Assembly (NCBI RefSeq): GCF_005239225.2
Contig: NC_133284.1
Coordinates: 53,141,416 to 53,205,415 of the forward strand
Length of the DNA stretch: 64,000 nucleotides
From: Populus alba
Lineage: Eukaryota; Streptophyta; Magnoliopsida; Malpighiales; Salicaceae
Direction: 5' to 3'
This document shows, piece after piece, positions 21,818 through 31,482 of the stretch. The translations under genes were made by a program, and so were the position numbers. The stretch's first letter is position 1. Every line of letters starts with the position of its first letter. Under the pieces are notes generated by a model. It did no database searches, was not told the origin of the DNA, and saw only the letters and a list, made by a program, of their open reading frames with translations.

Positions 21818-24766
21818 ATGTCTTTTGACAAGAGTCTCTTCAGAAATTTGCAAACTACTGAAGTTGCAAAGGTCAGAATTGGAAATGGTGATTGTATAGC
21901 AGCAAAGGGAAAAGGAACAATTGCCATCACAACCAACTCAGGTACAAAAACGATTTCTGATGTTCTTTATGTACCTGATATAGATCAGAATTTGTTGAGT
22001 GTTGGACAATTAATAGAGAAAGGCATGAAAGTGGTTTTTGAAAATCAATCTTGCTATATTTTTTATGCTGCTGGACAAAAAATATTGCAAGCAAAAATGA
22101 GAGGCAAAAGTTTTTCATTTTTACCATTTGAGGAGGAGCACACAGCCTTTCCTATCAAAATAAATGACATGGAAATATGGCATAAGAGGCTAGGTCACTG
22201 TCATCAACAACGGATGATCAACATGAAGATACATGAAGCAGTAAGAGGAGTGCCTTCATTTTCTGATTTGCTGCCAAATTGTAATGCTTGTCAGTTTGGT
22301 AAGCAAAACAGAAAACCATTTCCAAAGTCAACATGGAGATCTAAACAGAAACTTCAGTTGATCCATACCGATGTTGCTGGTCCAATGAGCACACCGTCAA
22401 TAAAAGGTAGTAGATATTATATACTTTTTATTGATGATTTCACCAGAATGTGCTGGATTTTCTTCATGAAATTCAAGTCAGAAGTGGCTGGAATTTTTTG
22501 GCGATTCAAGAAAAATGTGGAGAATAAAAGCAGATGCAAAATTCAGTCCATTCGGTCAGACAATGGAACAGAATACACTTCATCAGAATTCAATATCTAC
22601 TGTGAAGAAGCTGGCATTGAACATCAATTCACTGCCCCCTACACTCCAGAACAAAATGGAGTCAGTGAAAGGAGAAATCGATACATTATGGAGATGGTGA
22701 GATGCATGCTGCATGAAAAGAATCTGCCAAAAATGTTTTGGGCAGAAGCAGCCAACACAACTGTCTTCCTTCAAAATCGACTTCCAACAAAGCTACTTGA
22801 AGAAAAGACTCCTTTTGAAGTGTGGTATGACAACAAACCTTCACTACATTTTCTTAAGATCTTTGGCAGTATTTGTTTTGTTCATATTCCACAGATAAAA
22901 AGGGACAAGCTTGACAAGAAGGCAATGCAAGGAATCTTTGTTGGCTACAGTGATGTATCTAAAGCCTACAAAGTTTATCATCCTCAAACTCAGAAGATGG
23001 TTATTACAAGGGATGTGCATTTTCATGAAGAAAAACAATGGGACTGGGGTGATTCACAAAGTTCTGAGCAGCTGTCAGGTTTATTGCAGGATGAATCAAT
23101 TGATGATTCACAAAGAAGAGCCACTGCTGATTTGTTGCAGGATGAATTAATTGATGATTCACCAATTAGAGGCACACGATCCCTTGATGACATTTATCAA
23201 AGGAGCAATGTAGCTATTTGTGAACCAGAAGGCTATGAAGAAGCCAAACACAATCCAGAATGGAAAAAGGCAATGCAGGAGGAAATATGCATGATTGAGA
23301 AGAATTGCACATGGGAGCTTGTTGACAGACCACCAAGCAAAAATGCCATTGGCGTGAAGTGGATTTTCAGAACTAAATTGAATGCAGACAGTACCATCAA
23401 CAAATATAAAGCCAGGTTGGTTGTTAAGGGGTATGCTCAGATTTATGGTGTTGATTATTCAGAAACGTTTGCACCTGTAGCAAGGATGGACACCATACGA
23501 TTCTTGCTTGCTGTTGCTGCACATAGAAACTGGAAAGTCTTCCAGTTATATGTTAAATCAGCTTTCTTGAATGGCATTCTACAAGAAGAAATTTATGTTG
23601 AGCAACCTGCTGGCTTTGTGAATCAAGGAAAAGAAGACAAAGTTTATCTTCTAAAGAAAGCTCTCTATGGCTTGAAACAAGCACCTAGAGCTTGGTATGA
23701 GAGAATTGATGATTACTTGACAGGTTCTGGATTTCAGAAAAGCTTGTCAGAAGCAACTCTTTATGTGAAGAGATTCAATGATGATGTGCTTATAATATCT
23801 ATTTATGTTGATGATCTCTTAGTGACAGGAAGCAACACAGTGCAGGTTGCAGAATTCAAGCTAAATATGATGCAAGTATTTGAAATGACCGACCTTGGTC
23901 TCATGAAGTTTTTTCTGGGAATGGAAATTATGCAAAACAGAGAAGAAATTTTCATCTGCCAGAAGAAATATTCAAGGGAAATCCTGAAGAAATTTCAGAT
24001 GGAAAATTGCAAGCCGACAGCTACTCCTATGAATCAAAAGGATAAATTCAGCAAAGAAGATGGCACTGCCAGAGTAGATGAAGAAAAATTCAGAAGCTTG
24101 ATTGGATGCTTGCTGTATTTAACAACAACTAGACCTGACATACTTCATGCAACAAGTCTGTTATCTCGGTTCATGCATTGTCCAACCGAAATTCATATGA
24201 GAGCAGCTAAAAGAATTATGAGATACATCAAAGGAACCTGCAGTTTTGGAGTTAAATTTGTGAAGTGCCAGAATTTTAAACTTCATGGTTTTTCTGATAG
24301 TGATTGGGGAGGATCTATTGATGACATGAGAAGTACTTCTGGGTTCTGTTTTAATCTAGGATCTGCTATATTTTCATGGTCATCTAAGAAGCAAGATATT
24401 GTGGCTCAATCTACTGCAGAAGCAGAGTTCATTGCAGCCACAGCTGCAGTGAATCAAGCATTGTGGTTACAAAAATTATTACGTGATTTACAAATGGAAG
24501 AAGATGAAGCAACTGAAATCTCAGTTGACAATCAAACAGCTATTGCAATATCTCATAATCCAGTTTTTCATGGAAAAACTAAACATTTCAATATCAAGCT
24601 TTATTTCTTGCGTGAGGTGCAGAAAAATGGTGAAGTTAAATTGATTTATTGCAAGTCTGAAGATCAATTGGCTGATCTGTTTACTAAACCACTTCCAGTA
24701 AATAGGTTTGAATTTCTAAGACAAAGGATTGGAGTTTGCAGCTTCTCAAGCAAGGAGGAGTGTTGA
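21818..24766 (+). CDS. Copia A pol (protease, integrase, reverse transcriptase, RNase H), likely inactive
   Basis: This is the same frame as gag, after the TAG. The protease motif (LIDSGCTNHM) straddles the first Met. Then come the pre-integrase HHCC region (IWHKRLGHCH, CNACQFGKQ), the integrase core (HTDVAGP near residue 184, SDNGTEY near 247, EQNGVSERRNR near 277), the reverse transcriptase with YVDDLL near 663, and RNase H (SDSDWGGS near 826, STAEAEFIA). At residue 578 (23549-23551) the codon is TAT: the motif reads LYVKSAFLNG where copia enzymes have the first catalytic Asp. That should abolish polymerase activity. The stop codon lies inside the 3' LTR. Confidence 0.92.
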   Translation: MSFDKSLFRNLQTTEVAKVRIGNGDCIAAKGKGTIAITTNSGTKTISDVLYVPDIDQNLLSVGQLIEKGMKVVFENQSCYIFYAAGQKILQAKMRGKSFSFLPFEEEHTAFPIKINDMEIWHKRLGHCHQQRMINMKIHEAVRGVPSFSDLLPNCNACQFGKQNRKPFPKSTWRSKQKLQLIHTDVAGPMSTPSIKGSRYYILFIDDFTRMCWIFFMKFKSEVAGIFWRFKKNVENKSRCKIQSIRSDNGTEYTSSEFNIYCEEAGIEHQFTAPYTPEQNGVSERRNRYIMEMVRCMLHEKNLPKMFWAEAANTTVFLQNRLPTKLLEEKTPFEVWYDNKPSLHFLKIFGSICFVHIPQIKRDKLDKKAMQGIFVGYSDVSKAYKVYHPQTQKMVITRDVHFHEEKQWDWGDSQSSEQLSGLLQDESIDDSQRRATADLLQDELIDDSPIRGTRSLDDIYQRSNVAICEPEGYEEAKHNPEWKKAMQEEICMIEKNCTWELVDRPPSKNAIGVKWIFRTKLNADSTINKYKARLVVKGYAQIYGVDYSETFAPVARMDTIRFLLAVAAHRNWKVFQLYVKSAFLNGILQEEIYVEQPAGFVNQGKEDKVYLLKKALYGLKQAPRAWYERIDDYLTGSGFQKSLSEATLYVKRFNDDVLIISIYVDDLLVTGSNTVQVAEFKLNMMQVFEMTDLGLMKFFLGMEIMQNREEIFICQKKYSREILKKFQMENCKPTATPMNQKDKFSKEDGTARVDEEKFRSLIGCLLYLTTTRPDILHATSLLSRFMHCPTEIHMRAAKRIMRYIKGTCSFGVKFVKCQNFKLHGFSDSDWGGSIDDMRSTSGFCFNLGSAIFSWSSKKQDIVAQSTAEAEFIAATAAVNQALWLQKLLRDLQMEEDEATEISVDNQTAIAISHNPVFHGKTKHFNIKLYFLREVQKNGEVKLIYCKSEDQLADLFTKPLPVNRFEFLRQRIGVCSFSSKEEC

Positions 24767-24847
24767 AGTTTGCTTCTAAAGCTGTCATTGGAGGAGCTGT
24801 CAACGAGTCTTTTGTTTTCTGTTATTTCTAATTATCTTGCTAATAAT
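24761..24847 (+). repeat. 3' LTR of copia A, first part
   Basis: It matches 20428-20514 and stops at the insertion point of element B. Its last five bases, ATAAT, are the target duplication. Confidence 0.93.
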
Positions 24848-25027
24848 TGTTAAGGATACTCCAGAATCCCCTCCTGATTCTTAGCTCATAATTATAGGAA
24901 TGTAATATATTGTATTTATGTTATGATTCTTTCCTTCTTAGTAGTCCAGCTACACATGTATACATGCTCTATATAAATAAAACGTATCTCCACCTCATAA
25001 GTATGGTGGTTTCTCAAAACCTTCACA
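24848..25027 (+). repeat. 5' LTR of copia B
   Basis: 180 bp, TG...CA, with a likely TATA signal (CTATATAAATAAAAC near 24969). Confidence 0.93.
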
Positions 25028-25094
25028 TGGTATCAGAGCTCTTCTAGGTTAAATTCCAAAACAAGCAAAAAAATTCCTTCCTCCCTTCTTCCTC

Positions 25095-26186
25095 ATGGCA
25101 GAGCCTCTCTCTTTCAATACCATGGTTCACATGATCACCATTAAGCTCTCAGCCACAAATTTTTTGCTCTGGAAAAGCCAGCTCATTCCTCTCCTTCAAT
25201 GCCAAGGTTGCATTGGTTTCATTGATGGTTCTCTTCAGCAACCATCTGAAAGAATCACCACCACAGACGGTACCTTTACTGTCAACCCTGAATTCCTTGA
25301 ATGGAAACTCAAGGACCAACGGATCTTAAGCCTATTGTTGTCATCTCTCACAGAAGAAGCCATGGCAGCTGCTGTTGGTCTTGCAACCTCTCGGGATGTC
25401 TGGCTTGCTCTTGAACGTGTGTTCAGCCATAGATCTAAAACTCGGGAGATTCGCCTAAAGGATGAACTTCAACTCATGAAGAAAGGAAACCGCTCCATTG
25501 CTGACTTTGCCCGTGCATTCAAAGGCCTTTGTGATCAATTAGTGGCAATCGGACGACCAGTTGATGAAGTTGATAAATCTCATTGGTTTCTCCGTGCTCT
25601 TGGCACTGAGTTTGCTTCCTTCTCCTCCATACAGATGGCTCTTACATCTCTGCCTTCATTTCATGATTTGGTCCCTCTGGCTGAAAGTTTTGATTTGTTT
25701 CAAAAATCACTTGAAACTCCCACTCTCTCTTCTGCAGCGTTCACAGCCACAATGAACAGAGGACACTTTCGTGGTGGAAATTTTCGTCCCACAGGAAATC
25801 GTCGCCACAGAGGTGGCTCACATGGCAGCACAAATGGCTCCTTCTCTAGCAACTTCGGTGGTCATTCATTTGGGAATAATAGATCTCGCCGCTCTTATAA
25901 TCCACGCTGCCAAATCTGCAAAACAGAGGGCCACACTGCTGATCGATGTCAGAATCGATATGATCGTGTAGAGCCATCAGCGCACATTGCTGAAACCTTT
26001 CCTGGCTCCACCTCAGATTGGTACCTTGACACCGGTGCCTCTGCTCACATGACGCCAGATTCGACTGCACTGATCTCCTCCGAGCAATATGTTGGTAAGG
26101 ATAAGGTTATTGTGGGAAATGGGGCTCCTCTTTCCATCACCCATACGGGTACCTCTCAACCCTCTCCAAATTTAAAATTGCTTTGA
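25095..26186 (+). CDS. Copia B gag and start of protease, frameshifted at its end
   Basis: The ATG lies 67 bases after the LTR. The gag region ([38 protein letters not shown]) is followed by a Gly/Arg/Asn-rich stretch, one CCHC knuckle ([14 protein letters not shown]) near residues 273-286, and the protease motif [11 protein letters not shown] near residue 310. The frame ends at TGA 26184-26186. An extra T in the GCTTTGA context near 26183 explains it, because the pol frame continues smoothly one base over. Confidence 0.9.
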   Translation: MAEPLSFNTMVHMITIKLSATNFLLWKSQLIPLLQCQGCIGFIDGSLQQPSERITTTDGTFTVNPEFLEWKLKDQRILSLLLSSLTEEAMAAAVGLATSRDVWLALERVFSHRSKTREIRLKDELQLMKKGNRSIADFARAFKGLCDQLVAIGRPVDEVDKSHWFLRALGTEFASFSSIQMALTSLPSFHDLVPLAESFDLFQKSLETPTLSSAAFTATMNRGHFRGGNFRPTGNRRHRGGSHGSTNGSFSSNFGGHSFGNNRSRRSYNPRCQICKTEGHTADRCQNRYDRVEPSAHIAETFPGSTSDWYLDTGASAHMTPDSTALISSEQYVGKDKVIVGNGAPLSITHTGTSQPSPNLKLL

Positions 26187-26193
26187 TGTTTTA

Positions 26194-29100
26194 TTGGTAC
26201 CACATCTCACAAAAAATCTTTTGTCCATTAGTAAATTGACTAAAGACTTTCCTTTTCTGGTCACATTTATTGACTCTTCTTTTATTATTCAGAACAAGAT
26301 CACAAGAACGGTGGTGGCAACCGGAAGATGTGATGACGGTCTCTATGTACTAGAGCGAGGCAATGCTGCTTTCATTTCTGTCCTAAATAAATCTGCCCTT
26401 ACAGCATCGTATGATTTATGGCATGCGCGTCTTGGTCATGTTAATCACTCTATTATTTCTTTATTAAATAAAAAAGGGCATTTATCCCTTACTTCTATTT
26501 TGCCTAATCCGGCTATTTGTGCTACATGTCAGATTGCAAAAAGTCATAAGCTTCCATTTTCTACTAATAATACTCGATCCAACTCTATTTTAGGTCTTAT
26601 TCATTGCGACATCTGGGGCCCAGCTCCTATTAAATCAAAAATGGGTTTTGCATATTACGTGATATTTGTCGATGATCACTCTCGTTTCACATGGCTCTAC
26701 CCAATGAGATTTAAATCTGATTTTATTGATATTTTTCTTCAATATCAGACCTTTGTAGAAAATCAATACTCTTGCAAAATTAAAATTTTTCAGAGTGATG
26801 GTGGTGCTGAGTTTTGCAGCAACCGTTTTCAATCTCAGCTCCGCTCCTCTGGTATTCAACACCAAAAGTCTTGCCCCTACACTCCTTCTCAAAATGGACG
26901 GGCTGAGCGCAAGCATCGCCATGTGACTGAAATGGGCCTTGCACTCTTATTTCATTCACGAGTACCCACTTATTATTGGGTTGACGCTTTTAGTACAGCG
27001 ACTTACATCATCAATCGGTTGCCTACCCAACTTCTTGGAGGTCTTTCTCCCTTTGAGATTTTACATGGTAAAGCTCCTCTTTACATCAATTTTCATCCTT
27101 TTGGTTGTAGAGTTTATCCATGTTTACGTGATTATGCTGCTAACAAATTTTCTCCACGCAGCATTCCATGCATATTCTTGGGTTACAGTCCTTCCTATAA
27201 AGGTTATCGTTGTCTAGACCCTGTTACCTCCAAGATCTATGTCACGCCCCATGCCAAATTTGATGAACTCAATTTTCCACTAATACCTAACTCTATCGCA
27301 CAACCTCCTACATCCTTAGATTTTTCCAGTTTTAATGAGCTCGTGCACGCCCATGACCCACCATTATCTACTGCCCCATTGCCCACAGTTCCTCAATCTA
27401 ATCCTCATTCTCGGTCTCAGTCGCATGCATGTCGTCTCTGTTCTGACTCTTTACTTGAGCCTATGCAGGTTTCTACTGATCAGATGTCTTCCATACAGAA
27501 CATCCCAGCTTCTTCTGAAGCCCCTGGTCTTCCAACACAGGCTCCATTACATTCTGACACTCCAACTCATCCTCATGATCAGTCTGTTACTTCATCCTCT
27601 CACCCGATGGTCACTCGAGCTAAAGCAGGCATTTTTCGGCCACGTTACCCCACTTATCTGAGTCAACATGTCTCGGGTCTATTACATGCCCTCCTTACTA
27701 CATCTGAGCCCCGTGGATTCAAGACTGCTGCCAAAAACCCTGCATGGCTCGCTGCTATGGATGAAGAACTCAATGCTCTCCGTGAAAATTGCACTTGGGA
27801 TCTTGTTCCTCGACCTCCCAACACAAACATTGTGGGTTCCAAATGGGTTTTCCGTACAAAATATCAGTCTGATGGCTCTATTGACCGACTCAAGGCCCGT
27901 CTTGTTGCCAAAGGCTACACTCAACTCCCTGGTCTTGACTACACTGATACCTTCAGTCCAGTAGTCAAAGCTTCCACTGTTCGTGTAGTGTTGTCACTAG
28001 CAATCACTCATGGTTGGCCTCTTCGCCAACTTGATGTTAAAAATGCTTTTCTTCATGGTATTTTGCAGGAACATGTTTATATGGAGCAGCCTCCTGGATA
28101 TGTTGATCCTCGCTTTCCTCAGCATGTTTGCAAACTCAAGAAGGCTCTTTATGGCCTCAAGCAGGCTCCGCGTGCTTGGTTTCAACGATTCAGCTCGTTT
28201 CTTTTGAAACTTGGTTTTACATGCAGTCGTGCTGATACCTCCTTATTTGTTCTGCATCGTCAATAACAAATCATTTATCTCTTACTCTATGTTGATGATA
28301 TTATCCTCACTGGCAACAATAACTCTCTTCTCAACAGCTTCATTCAACAGCTTCACTTAGAATTCGCCACCAAGGACTTAGGTTCTCTCAGCTACTTTCT
28401 TGGTCTCGAAGCCACCTCTACCTCGACAGGACTCTTTCTCAGTCAGACCAAGTATGCTCGCGACATTCTTACGAGAGCTCAACTCCTTGATTGCAAACCG
28501 GTATCCACTCCTATGGTTGTCGCTCAACATCTTTCTTCCGCTGGTTCTCCGTTTGCAGATATCACTCTGTACCGTTCTCTTGTTGGTGCTCTGCAATACT
28601 TGACCATCACTCGTCCTGATCTTGCTCATTCTGTCAACTCCGTTAGCCAATACTTGCATGCTCCTACTGATGACCATTTTCAAGCTGTAAAGCGCATCCT
28701 TCGGTATGTCAAAGGCACTCTTCACTTTGGCCTTTCATTCACTACCTCCTCTTCTGCTACCATTACTGCTTACTCTGATGCTGATTGGGCTGGATGCCCT
28801 GACACTAGGCGCTCCATTTCTGGTTACTCCATCTATCTTGGCGACAACCTTGTCTCCTGGAGTGCCAAGAAGCAACCTACGGTATCTCGCTCTAGCTGTG
28901 AATCTGAGTATCGTGCCCTTGCTTCCACTGCTGCGGAGGTTTTATGGTTAGATCATCTCCTGCATGATTTACACATCCCTCGTCCAGATCGACCGCTACT
29001 TCTCTGTGACAACAAAAGTGCCATCTTTTTAAGCTCCAATCCAGTCTCTCACAAGCGCTCCAAGCACATCGATCTTGACTATCATTTCCTTCGAGAACTT

Positions 29101-29286
29101 GTGGTCGCTGGTCGTATTCGCATTCAACATGTTCCTTCTACTCTTCAAGTTGCAGATGTCTTTACCAAGAGTGTTTCCAGGCCACTCTTCACATTCTTTC
29201 GCTCCAAGTTACGCATGTGCTCTAATCCCATGCTTACCTTGCGGGGGGGTGTTAAGGATACTCCAGAATCCCCTCCTGATTCTTAG
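26194..29286 (+). pseudogene. Copia B pol, one internal stop
   Basis: The frame continues gag-protease after a one-base shift. It shows pre-integrase ([25 protein letters not shown]), integrase core ([43 protein letters not shown]), and reverse transcriptase ([12 protein letters not shown] with its Asp intact, [14 protein letters not shown]). TAA at 28264-28266 falls just before the YVDDI motif (nt ~28288). Beyond it the same frame is open to 29286 with RNase H (SDADWAGCPDTRRS, SRSSCESEYRAL). Two lesions, despite identical LTRs, mean the copy was damaged soon after insertion or was copied from an already defective parent by enzymes supplied in trans. Confidence 0.9.
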
Positions 29287-29429
29287 CTCATAATTATAGG
29301 AATGTAATATATTGTATTTATGTTATGATTCTTTCCTTCTTAGTAGTCCAGCTACACATGTATACATGCTCTATATAAATAAAACGTATCTCCACCTCAT
29401 AAGTATGGTGGTTTCTCAAAACCTTCACA
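29250..29429 (+). repeat. 3' LTR of copia B
   Basis: Identical by eye to 24848-25027. Confidence 0.93.
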
Positions 29430-29688
29430 ATAATAATCCATTGTCCTAGTCTCTAGGAGTTAGTTTTTCTGTTTTGATGTTAACAGATAATAGCATGATT
29501 ACATGCTATAAGTTTGGAATTCTGTTATTCTATTTTTCAATAAATATGTGTAACGATTGCATGGAATGAATGCAATCAGGATTATTCATTTCTTTTATCA
29601 AAATTCAATACAACAGTTTCTGTATTTTCTCTTCTACTTCTTTCTATCAGTTTTCTTCTCATACACGTTTACTATTCAAACACTTTCA
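29430..29688 (+). repeat. 3' LTR of copia A, second part
   Basis: It continues the A LTR after the nested element and matches 20510-20768. It is followed by target duplication TAGGG. Confidence 0.93.
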
Positions 29689-29693
29689 TAGGG

Positions 29694-30480
29694 TTTGCTT
29701 GCTCCAACTATGAAAAATAAATACACCATCAGTTTCTCAGGTTCATGATCAATAGCTTGGAATCGTTTCCTCTTGTCGGCATGGTATTTGGTATAGTTTA
29801 AAAGTTGGAAGATTGCTTCATGAGCTGGTAAAGAACCAGTCAAAGAAGAAGTAGTCAAAGATTTATTTATGCTCTGTATTTCCTGTTTTCATGCAAATAA
29901 TTAATTGCGTCCTAGTCTCTAGGAATTAGGTGATCTATTAGTATGTTAACAGATTGTAGCAGGATTTTTATGGTTTATTGTAGCATTTCTGTTTTGTTTT
30001 GCAGTATAAATATTTGTAAAGATTGCAACATAAAGTGCAATCATATTCTTTAATTCTCAGCTAATAAAACAGTAAAAGCTTCTACTGTTCAGATCAAGAT
30101 TTCTGGCAATTCTCAACAGTAACAAACTGTGTAAACATCAAAACTGTCCATTCTTTCCAAGTTTTATTTTTCTTTTCTAAACACTGTCAGTTTAAAAGTG
30201 ATACCAAATACCATGCCGACAAAGGCGTCCGTGGAATTTTCTTAGCCATGCCATAACAACATGACAGTAGTGGTTCGAGGAAGATGCTGCCAACAGCCAT
30301 CAATCAATTAGGGAGGAAGGGACCGTCATGCAACTATGCTCTGTATCTCATTATTCCAAACACACCTCGTTTCATCTTTTAATATTTCACACCATGCTTC
30401 TCTCTCTCTTGTGCTCAAAATTTCTTCTTTGATCCCCCCCCCCAAAAAAAAAAAAAAAAAAAAAAACAGAGACGGAGAAT
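29694..30480. other. Upstream region of NBS-LRR copy 2 with diverged LTR remnant
   Basis: Between about 29905 and 30119 lies a diverged relative of the copia A LTR. It shares phrases such as CCTAGTCTCTAGGA, ATGTTAACAGAT and AAAGATTGCA, and ends CTCAACA; I infer a solo LTR or remnant. Inverted arms of about 33 bp flank it, at 29772-29804 and 30190-30222 (CTTGTCGGCATGGTATTTGG and its complement). A homopolymer tract of C10 then A23 lies at 30434-30466, 14 bases before the NBS-LRR start codon. No certain promoter element was found. Confidence 0.5.
30434..30466 (+). repeat. Poly(C)10-poly(A)23 tract in the leader
   Basis: Ten C then 23 A immediately before the start codon region of the NBS-LRR gene. 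Such runs are unstable and error-prone in sequencing. Confidence 0.9.
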
Positions 30481-31482
30481 ATGGCAGCAGAGCTTCTTCT
30501 TACGTTTGCCTTGGAGGAGACTTTGAAAAGGGTGAGTTCCATTGCTGCTGAAGGGATCGGACTTGCTTGGGGATTGGAGGGCCAGCTGCGAAAGCTCAAC
30601 CAGTCCTTGACCATGATCAAAGATGTGCTCCAAGACGCAGCCAGAAGGGCAGTAACAGACGAGTCTGTGAAGCGTTGGCTGCAGAACCTACAGGATGTAG
30701 CTTACGATGCTGAAGATGTTCTGGACGAGTTTGCTTATGAGATTCTCCGAAAAGACGAAAAGAAGGGAAAGGTACGTGATTGCTTTTCACTCCACAATCC
30801 TGTTGCATGCCGTTTGATTATGGGTCAAAAAGTTAAGAAGATCAATAGAGCCCTGGATGAAATCCGGAAAGATGCAGCCGGATTCGGGCTTGGATTGACA
30901 TCTCTACCTGTAGATAGAGCTCAAGAAGTTAGCTGGGACCCAGATCGAGAGACACATTCGTTCCTTGACAGCTCAGAAGTTGTAGGAAGGGAGGATGATG
31001 TCTCTAAAGTTATGGAATTGCTGACTAGCTTGACCAAACACCAACATGTCCTTCCGGTTGTCCCTATAGTGGGGATGGCTGGCCTTGGAAAGACTACTGT
31101 AGCAAAAAAAGTTTGTGAAGTAGTGCGGGAGAGAAAACACTTTGATATAACAATCTGGGTTTGTGTTACTAATGATTTTAGTAAAGGGAGGATTTTAGGA
31201 GAGATGTTGCAAAATGTTGATGAAACTACAAGTAGGTTGAGCAACCTAAATGCAATTATGGAAAACCTTAAGAAAAAGCTGGAAAAGAGGACATTTTTTC
31301 TTGTTCTTGATGATGTGTGGAATGAAGACCTCGATAAGTGGAATGATTTGAAGGAGCAACTGTTAAAAATTAACAGCATGAATGGGAATGGTGTTGTTGT
31401 TACAACCCGCAAAAAGCAAGTCGCAGACATGATGGAGACTTCTCCTGGTATTCAGCACGAGCCGGGAAAAACTAACAGATAA
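30481..31482 (+). CDS. Truncated CC-NB open frame of NBS-LRR copy 2
   Basis: This is the 333-codon frame that would be made if the A5 run is real. It keeps the coiled coil, P-loop and kinase-2 motif but lacks GLPL, MHD and the LRRs, and ends with about 13 out-of-frame residues ([13 protein letters not shown]). Short CC-NB proteins exist in plants and can signal or act as partners, but nothing in the sequence shows that this one does. A homopolymer error in the assembly is the simplest alternative. Confidence 0.6.
   Translation: MAAELLLTFALEETLKRVSSIAAEGIGLAWGLEGQLRKLNQSLTMIKDVLQDAARRAVTDESVKRWLQNLQDVAYDAEDVLDEFAYEILRKDEKKGKVRDCFSLHNPVACRLIMGQKVKKINRALDEIRKDAAGFGLGLTSLPVDRAQEVSWDPDRETHSFLDSSEVVGREDDVSKVMELLTSLTKHQHVLPVVPIVGMAGLGKTTVAKKVCEVVRERKHFDITIWVCVTNDFSKGRILGEMLQNVDETTSRLSNLNAIMENLKKKLEKRTFFLVLDDVWNEDLDKWNDLKEQLLKINSMNGNGVVVTTRKKQVADMMETSPGIQHEPGKTNR

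Larger units (their letters stand above)
24848..29429 (+). mobile_element. Ty1/copia retrotransposon B nested in the 3' LTR of A
   Basis: LTRs of 180 bp lie at 24848-25027 and 29250-29429. They begin TGTTAAGGATACTCC, end AACCTTCACA, and look identical. The primer-binding site TGGTATCAGAGC starts at 25028. The polypurine tract GCGGGGGGG precedes 29250. The target duplication ATAAT lies at 24843-24847 and 29430-29434; removing the element and one duplication restores the A LTR phrase at 20428-20768 exactly. The element is the same orientation as A but a different lineage, with a single zinc knuckle and a short LTR. Confidence 0.95.
20428..29688 (+). mobile_element. Ty1/copia retrotransposon A (hosts nested element B)
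   Basis: The 5' LTR is 20428-20768 (341 bp, TG...CA). The 3' LTR starts at 24761, is interrupted at 24848 by element B, resumes at 29430 and ends at 29688. The target duplication TAGGG lies at 20423-20427 and 29689-29693. The primer-binding site TGGTATCAAAGC starts at 20771 and matches the initiator tRNA-Met type. The polypurine tract CAAGGAGGAG is 24751-24760. Read by eye, the two LTRs show no difference, implying recent insertion. Without element B the element would be about 4.7 kb. Confidence 0.95.
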
